From NCBI GenBank assembly GCA_050261515.1, contig JBLNDJ010000056.1:102901-166900 (forward strand): a DNA stretch of 64,000 nt, in the 5' to 3' direction. Position numbers and translations under genes: made by a program. The notes beneath the pieces are model-generated. The model did not search any database and was not told the origin of the DNA. It worked only from the letters and a program-made list of their open reading frames with translations. The DNA is from JBLNDJ01 sp050261515. Its GTDB lineage: Bacteria; Acidobacteriota; Terriglobia; Bryobacterales; Bryobacteraceae. Within the stretch, counting starts at the first letter, position 1. Every line of letters starts with the position of its first letter. Shown here piece after piece: positions 48,758-57,083 of this stretch.

Positions 48758-49693
48758 GTGCGCGTTCTCCTCTGGTTTCTGATTGCGGCCCCCATCGCCC
48801 TGGCGGGCGCGCCGCCGCAATCGCACAAAGATGTGCTGCGCGTGCCGGTGTGGGCGGTCACGAAAGACCCGTCGCAAGTCCAGCCGATTGACCTGAAGGC
48901 GCTCACTGGGAAGGTGGACGGCAAGCCGGCCGCGATCGTGTCGGCGCACGGGCCGGGGGACGATCTGGCTATCCTGCTGGTGCTAGACTTGTCCGACGAT
49001 ATGGCGCTGGCCGATGTGGCCAAAGACGCGGCAATCGCGGCCGTGGAGGCGCTGCCGCCGAACGCCACGGTCGCGCTGCTGCGCGCGCAGGACGGCCTGC
49101 ACGTGCTTGAAGACCCGACGACGGACCGCGGCGCGATCGCGCAGGCCATCAAAGGCGTGGCTGTGGCGGGCAAGGCGGGGCTGCTCGATACGGTCGAGGT
49201 GGCCGAGCGCGTCGCCGACACGATGCTGGCGAAGTCGGCGGTGCGGGTCGCCGTGGTTTACATCACCGACAGCAGCGTCGCCAATTACCGCGAGGATTTC
49301 ACCAATCCCGTGATCAACTCGAGCGATTCGCACGACATCAGCCGCAGCTTCCCGGAAGGGCTCGTGCGCGAGAAGATTTCGAAAGTCGGAGCGAATCTCG
49401 CGCTGTTCCAGACGCCGTTTTTCGCGGTGCACATCGCTTACCGGAGCGACCGTCTGAACGAGGCATACCAGACCGGGCTGTTGCATCTGGCCACACTGTC
49501 GGGCGGGTCAAGCGCGTTCTGCCGCTCGCGCGCGGAGATTCCGGACGCCATCTCGGCCATGTTCCGCACCGTGGCCGGGCATTACAGCATTGCGCTGCGC
49601 ATGCCGCAGAAGCCGCCCAAGGCGGTGCAAGTGCAGCTCGAGTGCCCCGGTCAGGTTCTCACCTACCGCAACCGTTTTGTATTACAACGATGA
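48758..49693 (+). CDS. VWFA-type protein of the acidobacterial family, degenerate MIDAS
   Basis: An exported 311-residue protein starting with GTG immediately after the barrel gene stop. Signal peptide MRVLLWFLIAAPIALAG, then a von Willebrand A fold like the VWFA-related domain common in Acidobacteria. The metal site reads VLDLSDDM (residues 75-82), that is DxSxD instead of DxSxS, while the later ITDSS strand is kept, so metal-dependent binding may be lost or altered. Position after the barrel suggests envelope work. It overlaps the coiled-coil gene by 4 bp. Confidence 0.82.
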   Translation: MRVLLWFLIAAPIALAGAPPQSHKDVLRVPVWAVTKDPSQVQPIDLKALTGKVDGKPAAIVSAHGPGDDLAILLVLDLSDDMALADVAKDAAIAAVEALPPNATVALLRAQDGLHVLEDPTTDRGAIAQAIKGVAVAGKAGLLDTVEVAERVADTMLAKSAVRVAVVYITDSSVANYREDFTNPVINSSDSHDISRSFPEGLVREKISKVGANLALFQTPFFAVHIAYRSDRLNEAYQTGLLHLATLSGGSSAFCRSRAEIPDAISAMFRTVAGHYSIALRMPQKPPKAVQVQLECPGQVLTYRNRFVLQR

Positions 49694-50535
49694 AAGGCAA
49701 AGTTATGTCCAGGCCGCGTTTCGTCCCGTTTTGGCTCCCGCTTTCGCTGGCGGTGGCCGCCACCGCCGTGGTTGCCGTGGTGATGACAGGGCTTGTCCGC
49801 ACGCGCTCGAGCCAGGGCGCGTTGCTCGCGAAACTCGAGGCCGAGAACCGCAGCCTGCGCGCGCAGTCCGCCGCCCTGTCGCAAGAGACCGAAGAACTGC
49901 GGCGGCGCCTGGCGGCCCAATCCGGCGAGCCGCAGCCGGCGGTCGCGCGCGGCGGGCAGCCGGTGCCCGGCGACTCGCTCGAGCACGCGAAGATGCTGAT
50001 CCAGTTCCGCGAGCAGCTTCAGGCAGCGAACAAATCCATCGAGGGGCTGCAGATCCGGATCCAGGAAATGCAGTACACCATTGAGAAGGCGGCCGAGGAA
50101 AATAAACGCCTGTCCGCATCCGAATCCGAGTTGAAAGAGAAAGTGGCGGCGTCCAACCGCGTGCTCGAAGCTGTTCAGGCGGAGATGAAGGGCAAGGAGG
50201 GCCGGCTGGCGGACCTGGAGGCGGCCAATCGCCGTTTAAGGGACGAAAACCGCGCCAGTAGCGACAAAATTGCGCAAATTCCACGCCAGTTGCGCGAACT
50301 CGAGGAAATCAACCGCCGCCGCGAGAGCTACCTGAGCAACATCCTGCGGCGCTACCGCGACGTGACCGACCAGTACAGGTCGCTGGCGTCGAGGCTCGAT
50401 CGCGAGAATCCGGGGCCGGGTTCGAATGAGCTGGGCGCGATCCAGAACACGATTTCGATGGCCGAGGAAGACCTTCGGCAGCTCGCCAGCCTCAATTCCC
50501 AGGCGGCGCGGGTGCAGCAGAAGATCGGGAGGTAA
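49690..50535 (+). CDS. Membrane-anchored coiled-coil protein
   Basis: A 281-residue protein: one N-terminal membrane segment (FWLPLSLAVAATAVVAVVMT), then continuous heptad-like helix (LLAKLEAENRSLRAQSAAL..., LADLEAANRRLRDENRASSD, LRELEEINRRRESYLSNIL) over about residues 45-270. No enzymatic motif. The ATG overlaps the VWA gene stop (ATGA), so the barrel, VWA and coiled-coil genes form a coupled unit. It could scaffold or span the periplasm; inferred. Confidence 0.8.
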   Translation: MKGKVMSRPRFVPFWLPLSLAVAATAVVAVVMTGLVRTRSSQGALLAKLEAENRSLRAQSAALSQETEELRRRLAAQSGEPQPAVARGGQPVPGDSLEHAKMLIQFREQLQAANKSIEGLQIRIQEMQYTIEKAAEENKRLSASESELKEKVAASNRVLEAVQAEMKGKEGRLADLEAANRRLRDENRASSDKIAQIPRQLRELEEINRRRESYLSNILRRYRDVTDQYRSLASRLDRENPGPGSNELGAIQNTISMAEEDLRQLASLNSQAARVQQKIGR

Positions 50536-50592
50536 CAGTACCCCCAGTTTTCACGAAACCTGGAGCGGCATTCCGAATCCAAATAGGTGAGG

Positions 50593-50847
50593 ATGTCGCT
50601 CATGATGGGGGACAACGTGAAAACTCTCGGGTCGCGCCTGCAAACGCTGTGGTGCAAGTCAATGCACCCGGCTCCGATGTGGCCGGTCAAGGGCCGCTAT
50701 CAATGTCCGGTCTGCCTTCGTTCTTATGAAGTGCCGTGGGAGCGCAGCACCGTCGCGTGCAAGAGAGCCCCCGCGCAGCCCGTCCGGAACCAGGTGGCAA
50801 CCGCGCGTTCCACCGCCGCCGCCGTCGCCGCAGCCGCATCGAACTAA
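50593..50847 (+). CDS. Small protein with CPxCLR motif
   Basis: An 84-residue protein (ATG 50593; alternative GTG 50587 or ATG 50602/50605). The centre has HPAPMWPVKGRYQCPVCLR, with one Cys pair and a preceding Cys/His that could bind zinc; the C-terminus is Ala/Arg-rich and looks flexible. GTGAGG before the start could act as an RBS. The family is not recognised by name, but the compact motif suggests a real gene. It lies between the coiled-coil gene and marR. Confidence 0.5.
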   Translation: MSLMMGDNVKTLGSRLQTLWCKSMHPAPMWPVKGRYQCPVCLRSYEVPWERSTVACKRAPAQPVRNQVATARSTAAAVAAAASN

Positions 50848-50859
50848 CTGCCCCGGCAC

Positions 50860-50874
50860 TATCGTGCTACGATA
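50860..50874. promoter_or_regulatory. Probable MarR operator
   Basis: TATCGT-GCT-ACGATA, a perfect 6-bp inverted repeat with a 3-base centre, 14 bp before the marR start codon. MarR repressors commonly bind such short dyads over their own promoter. Confidence 0.55.
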
Positions 50875-50888
50875 CGAGCAGAGGGGCT

Positions 50889-51317
50889 GTGAACGGTTCC
50901 GAACCAACGGAAGTCGCGGTCGACTACCGCGCATTGTCTGAATTTCACTACCAGATCCGCCGTTTTCTGCGCGTCAGCGAGCAGGCGGCACGCCAGGCCG
51001 GTCTCGAGCCTCAACAACACCAACTGATGCTTGCCATACGGGGGCTGCCGCAGGGCGGCGAGCCCACCGTCAGCGAACTGGCTGAGCGCCTGCAAGTCCG
51101 TCATCACAGCGTTGTGGAGTTGATCGACCGCCTGGAGCAGCGAGGGTTCGTCGCGCGGCGGCGCGCGGAGCGCGACCGGCGGAAAGTGCTTGTCGATCTC
51201 ACGGCCGAAGGAGAGCGCATGCTGCTCGCGCTGAACGCTACACACCGGATGGAACTGCAGGAGGCGGGGCCGGAACTGGTGCGCTTGTTGAGCGGGCTCC
51301 TTGTTGTAAAAGCTTAA
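50889..51317 (+). CDS. MarR-family transcriptional regulator
   Basis: A 142-residue winged-helix regulator. The core reads PTVSELAERLQVRHHSVVELIDRLEQRGFVARRRAERDRRKV across residues of about 60-100: recognition helix, then the basic wing (RAERDRRKVLVDLT). The start is GTG at 50889, preceded by AGAGGGG as an RBS; an upstream open extension is not supported. The perfect dyad just before it suggests autoregulation. The ligand is unknown. Confidence 0.9.
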   Translation: MNGSEPTEVAVDYRALSEFHYQIRRFLRVSEQAARQAGLEPQQHQLMLAIRGLPQGGEPTVSELAERLQVRHHSVVELIDRLEQRGFVARRRAERDRRKVLVDLTAEGERMLLALNATHRMELQEAGPELVRLLSGLLVVKA

Positions 51318-51323
51318 CGCGAA

Positions 51324-51359
51324 GCGCAACAGGCCCGCGCTGGGTTGCGCGCCCTGTTG
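51324..51359 (+). promoter_or_regulatory. Two overlapping hairpins before ccmE
   Basis: Stem 1 pairs GCGCAAC (51324-51330) with GTTGCGC (51344-51350); stem 2 pairs CAACAGG (51327-51333) with CCTGTTG (51353-51359). The left arms overlap, so the two stems exclude each other. They lie between marR and ccmE, upstream of a TATACT box (51363-51368). Could be the marR 3' end structure or a switch; not decided. Confidence 0.35.
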
Positions 51360-51386
51360 ACGTATACTTTGAGTTAAAGGGCTGGT

Positions 51387-51821
51387 ATGAAAACCTACTG
51401 GAAGTTTGCCGCGCTGGTGGCGGTGGTGGTTGGCGCGCTGGTGTGGCTGGCGGCGGGCGGCATCGACGAGGGCAAGACCTACTACAAGACCGTGTCCGAG
51501 TTGCAGCAAATGGGCGATAGCGCGGGCGGCAAGCGGCTGCGCGTGGCAGGCGACGTCGAGCCCGGGTCGATCGTGCGCAACGGCAAAGAAGTTTCCTTCG
51601 TGCTCCGGCAGGAACAGAAGACGCTCAAGGTGGTTTACGTGGGCTCAAGCCCGCTGCCGGACACGTTCAAGGACGGCGCGCAGGCGCTGGCGGACGGCAA
51701 ACTCGGTCCGAACAACGTGTTCCAGGCGAACGCGATCCAGGCCAAGTGCGCGTCCAAGTACGAAGCCAAGCCGGGGCAGGCGCATCCTTCCAACGTTCCA
51801 ATCCGCAAGGCCGAGTTGTAA
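51387..51821 (+). CDS. ccmE: Cytochrome c maturation protein CcmE, Cys-type
   Basis: Periplasmic heme chaperone anchored by one N-terminal helix (FAALVAVVVGALVWLAAGG), then an OB-fold (GKRLRVAGDVEPGSIV, VSFVLRQEQKTLKVVYVG). Usual CcmE carries heme on a His in an HxxxY motif; here the place is taken by KCASKYEAKPG, that is C121xxxY125, the variant known from archaea and some sulfate reducers. The length of 144 is normal. It heads the ccm cluster, 8 bp before ccmF. Confidence 0.93.
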   Translation: MKTYWKFAALVAVVVGALVWLAAGGIDEGKTYYKTVSELQQMGDSAGGKRLRVAGDVEPGSIVRNGKEVSFVLRQEQKTLKVVYVGSSPLPDTFKDGAQALADGKLGPNNVFQANAIQAKCASKYEAKPGQAHPSNVPIRKAEL

Positions 51822-51828
51822 ATTTTTT

Positions 51829-53841
51829 ATGGAAAATCTGGGCTCGCTGGCGATCCTTCTCGCGTTCTGCCTGTCCGCATTCGCCGTCATTGCTTCGGCG
51901 GTGGGCGGGTGGAAGCGAAACCTTTTCCTGGTCCATAGCGCCGAGCGCGCGGTGTACGCGATCTGCCTGCTGACGACGGTCGCTTCGGCCGTGATCGTGA
52001 CCGGATTGCTCACGAGCGATTTCCGGTTCGCCTACGTGGCCGGGCACAGCAACCGCGCCATGCCGGTGCTGTACAAATTCGCGGCGTGGTGGGGCGGGCA
52101 GGAAGGCTCGCTGCTGCTGTGGAGCTGGCTGCTTTCCTGCTACGCGGCGATCGTGGTGTCCACCAACCGGCGCAAGCACCGCAACATGATGCCGTACGTG
52201 ACGGCGACGCTCATGCTGACGCAGTGCTTTTTCCTGACGCTGAACGCGTTCGTCGCGCCGCCGTTCCAGATGCTCGCCGTGGGGCGGTCGATCCAGGCGA
52301 TGCCGGACGGGCAGGGGCTCAACCCGCTGCTGCAATATCCGGCAATGGCGATTCATCCGCCGATGCTGTACCTCGGCTACGTGGGGTTCGCCGTGCCGTT
52401 CGCTTTCGCAATCGGATCGCTCATCACGCGCCAGCCGGGTGACGAATGGATTCACACGACGCGGCGGTGGACGCTCGTCACGTGGCTGTTCCAGAGCACG
52501 GGGATCGTGCTCGGCGCGGCGTGGGCGTTCGCGGTGCTCGGGTGGGGCGGCTACTGGAATTGGGACCCGGTGGAGAACGCTTCGTTCCTGCCGTGGGTGA
52601 CCGGGACCGCGTTCCTGCATTCGGTCATGATGCAGGAGAAGAAGGGAATGATGAAGGTGTGGAACATGGTGCTGATTTCGAGCACCTTTTTCCTGTGCAT
52701 CTTCGGGACGTTCCTGACGCGGTCGGGCATTGTGAGCTCGGTGCATGCGTTTTCGCAGTCGTCGATCGGGCGGTGGTTCGTCGGGTTCCTCGCGATCGTG
52801 ATCGCGGGCACGGTGTACCTGATTCTGGACCGGCTGGATTACCTGAAAACGGAAGCGCGCCTCGAAAGCGTGCTTTCGCGCGAGTCGAGCTTCATGTTCA
52901 ACAACCTGATCCTGCTCGCGGCGTGCTTTGCGATCCTGTGGGGCACGCTGTTCCCGGTGATCTCCGAGGCGGTGACGGGCGAGAAAATCACGGTAGGGCC
53001 ACCGTTCTTCAATCGCATCAATATTCCGATCGGGTTGTTTCTGCTGTTCCTGACGGGCGTGGGGCCGCTGTTCGCATGGCGGCGCACATCGCTCGACGGT
53101 TTACGGAGGAATTTTCTGTGGCCTGCGCTCGGGGCGCTTGCGCTGACGGGCGTGCTGATCGCGGCAGGGGTGCGGCACTTCTACGCGCTGACGTGTTTCG
53201 CGCTGTCGCTGTTCGTGGCGTGGACGATCGCAGTGGAGTTTCACAAGGGCGCTCGGGCGATCCGGGCGAAGACGGGGCAGAACCTGCTCGCCGCGGCGAT
53301 CGAGCTGACGCATCGGAACACGCGGCGATATGGCGGCTACATCGTCCACATGGGCATCGTGCTGATGTTCATCGGCTTCGCGGGCGCGGCTTTTAACAAG
53401 GACACGACGGCCGAGGTGCGGATGGGCGATTCGTTCCCGATCGGGCGTTACCAGCTTCGGGTGGCGGAGCTGACTTCGGGCGACGGCGAGAACTACGCGT
53501 GGACGCGGGCGATTGTCGAGGTTTCGAAGGGCGGCAAGCGCCTGGGCACGCTCGAACCGGAGCACAGGTTTTTCAAGGCGAGCAATCAGGCGACGTCGGA
53601 GGTCGCAATCCGGCGGCGGCTGAACGAGGACTTGTACCTCAACTACGCCGGACCTTCGGCGGACAACCAGCGCGCGGTGATCCAGGCCTTCGTGTTCCCT
53701 CTGGTGGATTGGATCTGGATCGGGTTCGCGGTGCTGTTTGCCGGCACGCTGGTGTGCCTGATTCCGAGCAAGGTGCGGCTGCAGTATCCGCGGACGCAAG
53801 TGGTGGCCGTTAAGAGTGCCTATGAGCCGGTTGAGAAATAG
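51829..53841 (+). CDS. ccmF: Heme lyase CcmF
   Basis: Attaches heme to apocytochrome c. A 670-residue inner-membrane protein with about 15 helices. The WWD heme-binding domain reads WGGYWNWDPVENASFLPW; His ligands are expected in the flanking loops (for example MAIHPPMLYLGYVG and SGIVSSVHAF). A C-terminal periplasmic domain (about residues 520-630) is present. The start at 51829 follows ccmE by 8 bp; a longer open extension overlapping ccmE in another frame is rejected. Confidence 0.97.
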   Translation: MENLGSLAILLAFCLSAFAVIASAVGGWKRNLFLVHSAERAVYAICLLTTVASAVIVTGLLTSDFRFAYVAGHSNRAMPVLYKFAAWWGGQEGSLLLWSWLLSCYAAIVVSTNRRKHRNMMPYVTATLMLTQCFFLTLNAFVAPPFQMLAVGRSIQAMPDGQGLNPLLQYPAMAIHPPMLYLGYVGFAVPFAFAIGSLITRQPGDEWIHTTRRWTLVTWLFQSTGIVLGAAWAFAVLGWGGYWNWDPVENASFLPWVTGTAFLHSVMMQEKKGMMKVWNMVLISSTFFLCIFGTFLTRSGIVSSVHAFSQSSIGRWFVGFLAIVIAGTVYLILDRLDYLKTEARLESVLSRESSFMFNNLILLAACFAILWGTLFPVISEAVTGEKITVGPPFFNRINIPIGLFLLFLTGVGPLFAWRRTSLDGLRRNFLWPALGALALTGVLIAAGVRHFYALTCFALSLFVAWTIAVEFHKGARAIRAKTGQNLLAAAIELTHRNTRRYGGYIVHMGIVLMFIGFAGAAFNKDTTAEVRMGDSFPIGRYQLRVAELTSGDGENYAWTRAIVEVSKGGKRLGTLEPEHRFFKASNQATSEVAIRRRLNEDLYLNYAGPSADNQRAVIQAFVFPLVDWIWIGFAVLFAGTLVCLIPSKVRLQYPRTQVVAVKSAYEPVEK

Positions 53842-54298
53842 CCTGCTGGTGGCGGCTCTGGCGGCGCTGTGCCTGGCGCAGGGCGGAGAGAACCCGCTGC
53901 TCAACGAGCGCGTGCGGCGGCTGGGCGAACAGCTCGGGTGCCAGTGCGGATGCGGCAGCTCGGTGACGTCGTGCAATATGCTCGAGTGCCACTTCGCGAG
54001 CCCCGCCCGGAAGAAACTGCTCGCGCTGGTGAACGCCGGGGAGTCCGATTCCGCGATTCTCGATTCCTTCGTGAAGGAGTACGGGCCGCGCGTGCTGCTG
54101 AAGCCGCCCGCCGAGGGCTTCAACCTTGTAGGCTGGGTGATGCCGTTCGTGGGCCTGGCGTTCGGCCTGGCGTTCGTGTGGTGGGTCATCAAGCGGTTCC
54201 GGCGCCCGGTGGCGGTCGCAGGGGGGCCCGGGATGGACGACGCCACGCTCGCGCGCTACCAGGAGCGGATCGACAAAGACCTGGAAAAACTGGACTGA
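53822..54298 (+). CDS. ccmH: Cytochrome c maturation protein CcmH (Cys-rich variant)
   Basis: A 158-residue thiol protein that reduces or holds the apocytochrome CxxCH. Signal peptide, then LGCQCGCGSSVTSCNMLECH (Cys 40, 42, 44, 51, 56) in place of the classical LRCxxCQ, then a helix bundle and a C-terminal membrane segment (WVMPFVGLAFGLAFVWWVI). ATG 53822 is preferred over GTG 53816 since AAGAG precedes it by 5 bp. It overlaps the ccmF end by 20 bp and the next gene by 1 bp. Confidence 0.92.
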   Translation: MSRLRNSLLVAALAALCLAQGGENPLLNERVRRLGEQLGCQCGCGSSVTSCNMLECHFASPARKKLLALVNAGESDSAILDSFVKEYGPRVLLKPPAEGFNLVGWVMPFVGLAFGLAFVWWVIKRFRRPVAVAGGPGMDDATLARYQERIDKDLEKLD

Positions 54299-54711
54299 TG
54301 ATGATCGTAGCCGCCGCCGTACTCGTAATCGGCGTTCTTGTGTTCACGCTTCTGGTGCGCAAGGAGGATTTGCCGGAGCCGGAGCCCGCCTCGCCGGTGC
54401 GGCACCTGGAGGAGCGCAAGGCGACCATTTATGAGAACCTGCGCGACCTTCAGTTCGAGTACAGGGTCGGGAAGCTGTCGGATCAGGATTACCAGCAGAC
54501 GAAACAGGATTTGCAGAAGGAGCTGGCGGCGGTGATGGCGGAGATCGATGCGGTTGGCGGGAAGCAGCCGCCGGTGAAGGCGCAACCGCCCGCGCCACCG
54601 AAACGCGAGCGCAAGGGCGTGGTCTGTCCGCACTGCGGAGCGAAATTCGCCAACTCGATGAAGTTCTGCGGCGAGTGCGGCAAGGCGATTCCGGTGGAGG
54701 CGTCGAAATGA
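54298..54711 (+). CDS. CcmI-like membrane protein with C-terminal zinc ribbon
   Basis: A 137-residue protein. N-terminal membrane segment (MMIVAAAVLVIGVLVFTLLV), then a helix pair with ATIYENLRDLQFEYRVGKLS, the CcmI N-domain pattern (ELDFDYRxGKLSxxDY), then a linker and a zinc ribbon with CPHCG and CGECG. The TPR part of full CcmI is missing and the ribbon is an addition. It is coupled to ccmH (TGATG junction) and to the next gene (ATGA). Confidence 0.85.
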   Translation: MMIVAAAVLVIGVLVFTLLVRKEDLPEPEPASPVRHLEERKATIYENLRDLQFEYRVGKLSDQDYQQTKQDLQKELAAVMAEIDAVGGKQPPVKAQPPAPPKRERKGVVCPHCGAKFANSMKFCGECGKAIPVEASK

Positions 54712-55682
54712 GGGCGCTGGCGCTTCTGCTCACGGCGGCATCGGCGTTTGCGGCGGTGGATGGCACGGTACTCAACCGGAGCACGGGGAAGCCGCAGGCG
54801 GGCGCGGTGGTGACGCTGTTCAAGCTCACGCAGGCGGGGCCGCAGCTCGTTCAGGCAACGAAGACGGATGCGCAGGGGAAGTTTGCCATCGCGCAGGAAA
54901 CGGGCCAGACGCCGCTGCTGGTTGAGGCCGGCTTCGACGGCGTTTCGTATAACCACATGATCCCGCCGGGGGCGCCGGCGACGAACATCACGGTCGATGT
55001 CTACGGCACCACGAAGGACTCGAGCGCCGCGCCGGTCACGCAGCACATCGTGATCCTCGAGCCCGCGGGCCCGCAGCTCTCGGTGACCGAGACGTTTTTC
55101 CTGAAGAACGACGGCAACCTGACTTACAACGATCCGGCCGCGGGCACGCTGCGGTTTTTCATTCCGCCCGCGGCGAAGGACACGGTACGGGTGATGGCGA
55201 CTTCGCCCGGGGGCATGGCGGTGCAGCGCGATGCCGAGGCCGCGAAAGGCGCCGGGGCGCACAAGCTGGACTTCCCGATCAAGCCGGGCGGCGAGACGCG
55301 CATCGATATCACGTACTCGGTGCCGGATGCGGCGGCGTTCGCGAGCAAGGTCTTCTACAAGGGCGCGCCGACCCGGCTGGTGGTTCCGGCGGGCGTCACG
55401 CTCGAAGGCAGCGAGCTTAAGTCGCTCGGCCAGGAGCCGCAGACACAGGCGGCGATTTACGAGACGACCGCGGCGGCTTACGCGGTGAAGATCGCGGGCA
55501 CGGGGTCGCTGCGCGGCGCGGGTTCGGAGTCCGGGGAAGAAGCCGGCGACGCGGGCCCGTCGATCCGCACGATTGCGCCGCCGGGCTTCGAAGACCGCAA
55601 GTTCCAGATTCTGGCTTTGACGCTCGCGATTCTCGCGCTCGGCTTCGTGCTGCTCTACCGGCGAGGCGCGGCCGCGCGATGA
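54708..55682 (+). CDS. Carboxypeptidase-regulatory-like membrane protein inside the ccm cluster
   Basis: A 324-residue exported protein: signal peptide (MRALALLLTAASAFA), a carboxypeptidase-regulatory-like beta domain (about residues 18-85, VDGTVLNRSTGKPQAGAVVT), an unnamed beta-rich region (LSVTETFFLKNDGNLTYND, FPIKPGGETRIDITYSV) and one C-terminal helix (ILALTLAILALGFVLLY) with a short basic tail. It overlaps the CcmI-like gene by 4 bp (ATGA) and ccmA by 4 bp, so it is fixed in the operon. Not a known Ccm component; its role in heme handling or cytochrome folding is inferred only from location. Confidence 0.8.
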   Translation: MRALALLLTAASAFAAVDGTVLNRSTGKPQAGAVVTLFKLTQAGPQLVQATKTDAQGKFAIAQETGQTPLLVEAGFDGVSYNHMIPPGAPATNITVDVYGTTKDSSAAPVTQHIVILEPAGPQLSVTETFFLKNDGNLTYNDPAAGTLRFFIPPAAKDTVRVMATSPGGMAVQRDAEAAKGAGAHKLDFPIKPGGETRIDITYSVPDAAAFASKVFYKGAPTRLVVPAGVTLEGSELKSLGQEPQTQAAIYETTAAAYAVKIAGTGSLRGAGSESGEEAGDAGPSIRTIAPPGFEDRKFQILALTLAILALGFVLLYRRGAAAR

Positions 55683-56371
55683 ATCCGGTCGAGGTCGCGG
55701 GGGTCTGGAAGTATTACGGCGATTACCCTGCGCTTCGGGACATCAGCTTCACGGTGGAGCCGGGCGCGTGCATGGCGCTGCTCGGCCGCAACGGCGCGGG
55801 CAAGACCACTCTACTGCGGATCGTCGCGGGCCTCGCGCGCGCGGCGCGCGGCACAGTGAACATCTGCGGCCGGGACACGCGCGAGCGGGAGACGCGGCAG
55901 CAGATCGGTGTGATCGGGCACGGCATTTCGCTCTACGACGAGCTTTCCGCCTACGAGAATCTGAAGCTGTTCGCGGGCATGTACGGGCTGCCCGATGCGG
56001 ATCGCGTGGTCGCAGAGTGGCTGGAGCGCACGGGCCTCGATAAAGTGCGCGACGGGCTGGTGCGCGAGTTTTCGCGCGGCATGCGGCAGCGGCTGGCGGT
56101 GGCGCGCGCGTTTCTGCACGATCCCTCGGTGCTGCTGCTCGACGAGCCGTTCACGGCGCTCGACGATCGGGCCATCGCGCTGCTGCAATCGCTGCTGCGC
56201 GACGCTTCGTCGGAGGGGCGCACCATCGTTCTTTCGACCCATCAGTTGCGCGAGGCGCTGGATCTGGCGACGCACGTGACGCTGCTGGTGCGCGGCCGCC
56301 TGGCCCACACCGGCGAGCGCACCCCGCAGATGCTGGAGGATACCGGATGGCTGTACCGGCAGTTCGGGTAG
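55679..56371 (+). CDS. ccmA: Heme exporter ATP-binding protein CcmA
   Basis: ATPase of the CcmABC(D) complex that releases holo-CcmE. 230 residues: Walker A LLGRNGAGKTTLLR, signature FSRGMRQRLAVA, Walker B VLLLDEPFTALDD and the switch His in LSTHQLREAL. It overlaps the preceding gene by 4 bp (ATGA) and ccmB by 25 bp. Confidence 0.95.
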   Translation: MNPVEVAGVWKYYGDYPALRDISFTVEPGACMALLGRNGAGKTTLLRIVAGLARAARGTVNICGRDTRERETRQQIGVIGHGISLYDELSAYENLKLFAGMYGLPDADRVVAEWLERTGLDKVRDGLVREFSRGMRQRLAVARAFLHDPSVLLLDEPFTALDDRAIALLQSLLRDASSEGRTIVLSTHQLREALDLATHVTLLVRGRLAHTGERTPQMLEDTGWLYRQFG

Positions 56372-57075
56372 CGCACGACGTGAAGCGCCCGCGGCTGAGC
56401 TTCGTCCGCCAGACTCTGACGATCGCATGGAAAGACCTGCGCTCGGAGATGCGCACGAAGGAGGCGCTGAACGCCTCGGTCGCGTTCTCGCTGGTGATTC
56501 TGCTGCTGTTCAGCTTCGCCTTCGAGCCGACCGAGGAGCAGACGCGGCAGATTTCGGGCGGCTTGTTGTGGCTGGTGTTCGCGTTTGCCGGGGCGCTGAT
56601 TCTGAACCGGAGTTTTGCGCGCGAGCTGGCGAACGATTGCCTGGACGCGCTGGTGGCGGCGCCGCTTTCGGGCGCCTCGCTGTTCCTGGGGAAGGCTCTC
56701 GCGAACTTCGCGCTGCTGTTCGTGGTGGAGTACGTGTGCCTGCCGGTGTTCGGCGTGTTCTACAACGTTCGGTGGACGCAGCAATTCTGGACGCTGACGG
56801 GCGTGGTCGCGCTGGGGACGTGGGGGCTGACAGTGGTGGGGACGATGTTCAGCGCCCTGACGGTGAACCTGCGGCTGCGCGAGTTGATGCTGCCGACGAT
56901 CGTGTATCCGATCATGATTCCGGGACTGCTGGCGGCGGTGCAACTGACGACGCCTCTCGTGATGGGGCAGCCGCTGACCGGGGAGCTGATGCAGTGGCTG
57001 CGGTTGTTGGTGGCTTTCGACGTGATCTTCACGGCGCTGGCGGTGGCGCTGGTGGAAACCGTGCTGGTCAGATGA
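56347..57075 (+). CDS. ccmB: Heme exporter permease CcmB
   Basis: A 242-residue membrane protein with six helices; partners CcmA. The N-terminal WKDLRSEMRTKEALNA and the helix AFAGALILNRSFARELANDC match the family, as does GTMFSALTVNLRLRELMLP. It starts inside the ccmA end. An inverted-repeat element separates it from ccmC. Confidence 0.94.
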   Translation: MAVPAVRVAHDVKRPRLSFVRQTLTIAWKDLRSEMRTKEALNASVAFSLVILLLFSFAFEPTEEQTRQISGGLLWLVFAFAGALILNRSFARELANDCLDALVAAPLSGASLFLGKALANFALLFVVEYVCLPVFGVFYNVRWTQQFWTLTGVVALGTWGLTVVGTMFSALTVNLRLRELMLPTIVYPIMIPGLLAAVQLTTPLVMGQPLTGELMQWLRLLVAFDVIFTALAVALVETVLVR

Positions 57076-57083
57076 GAGATTTG

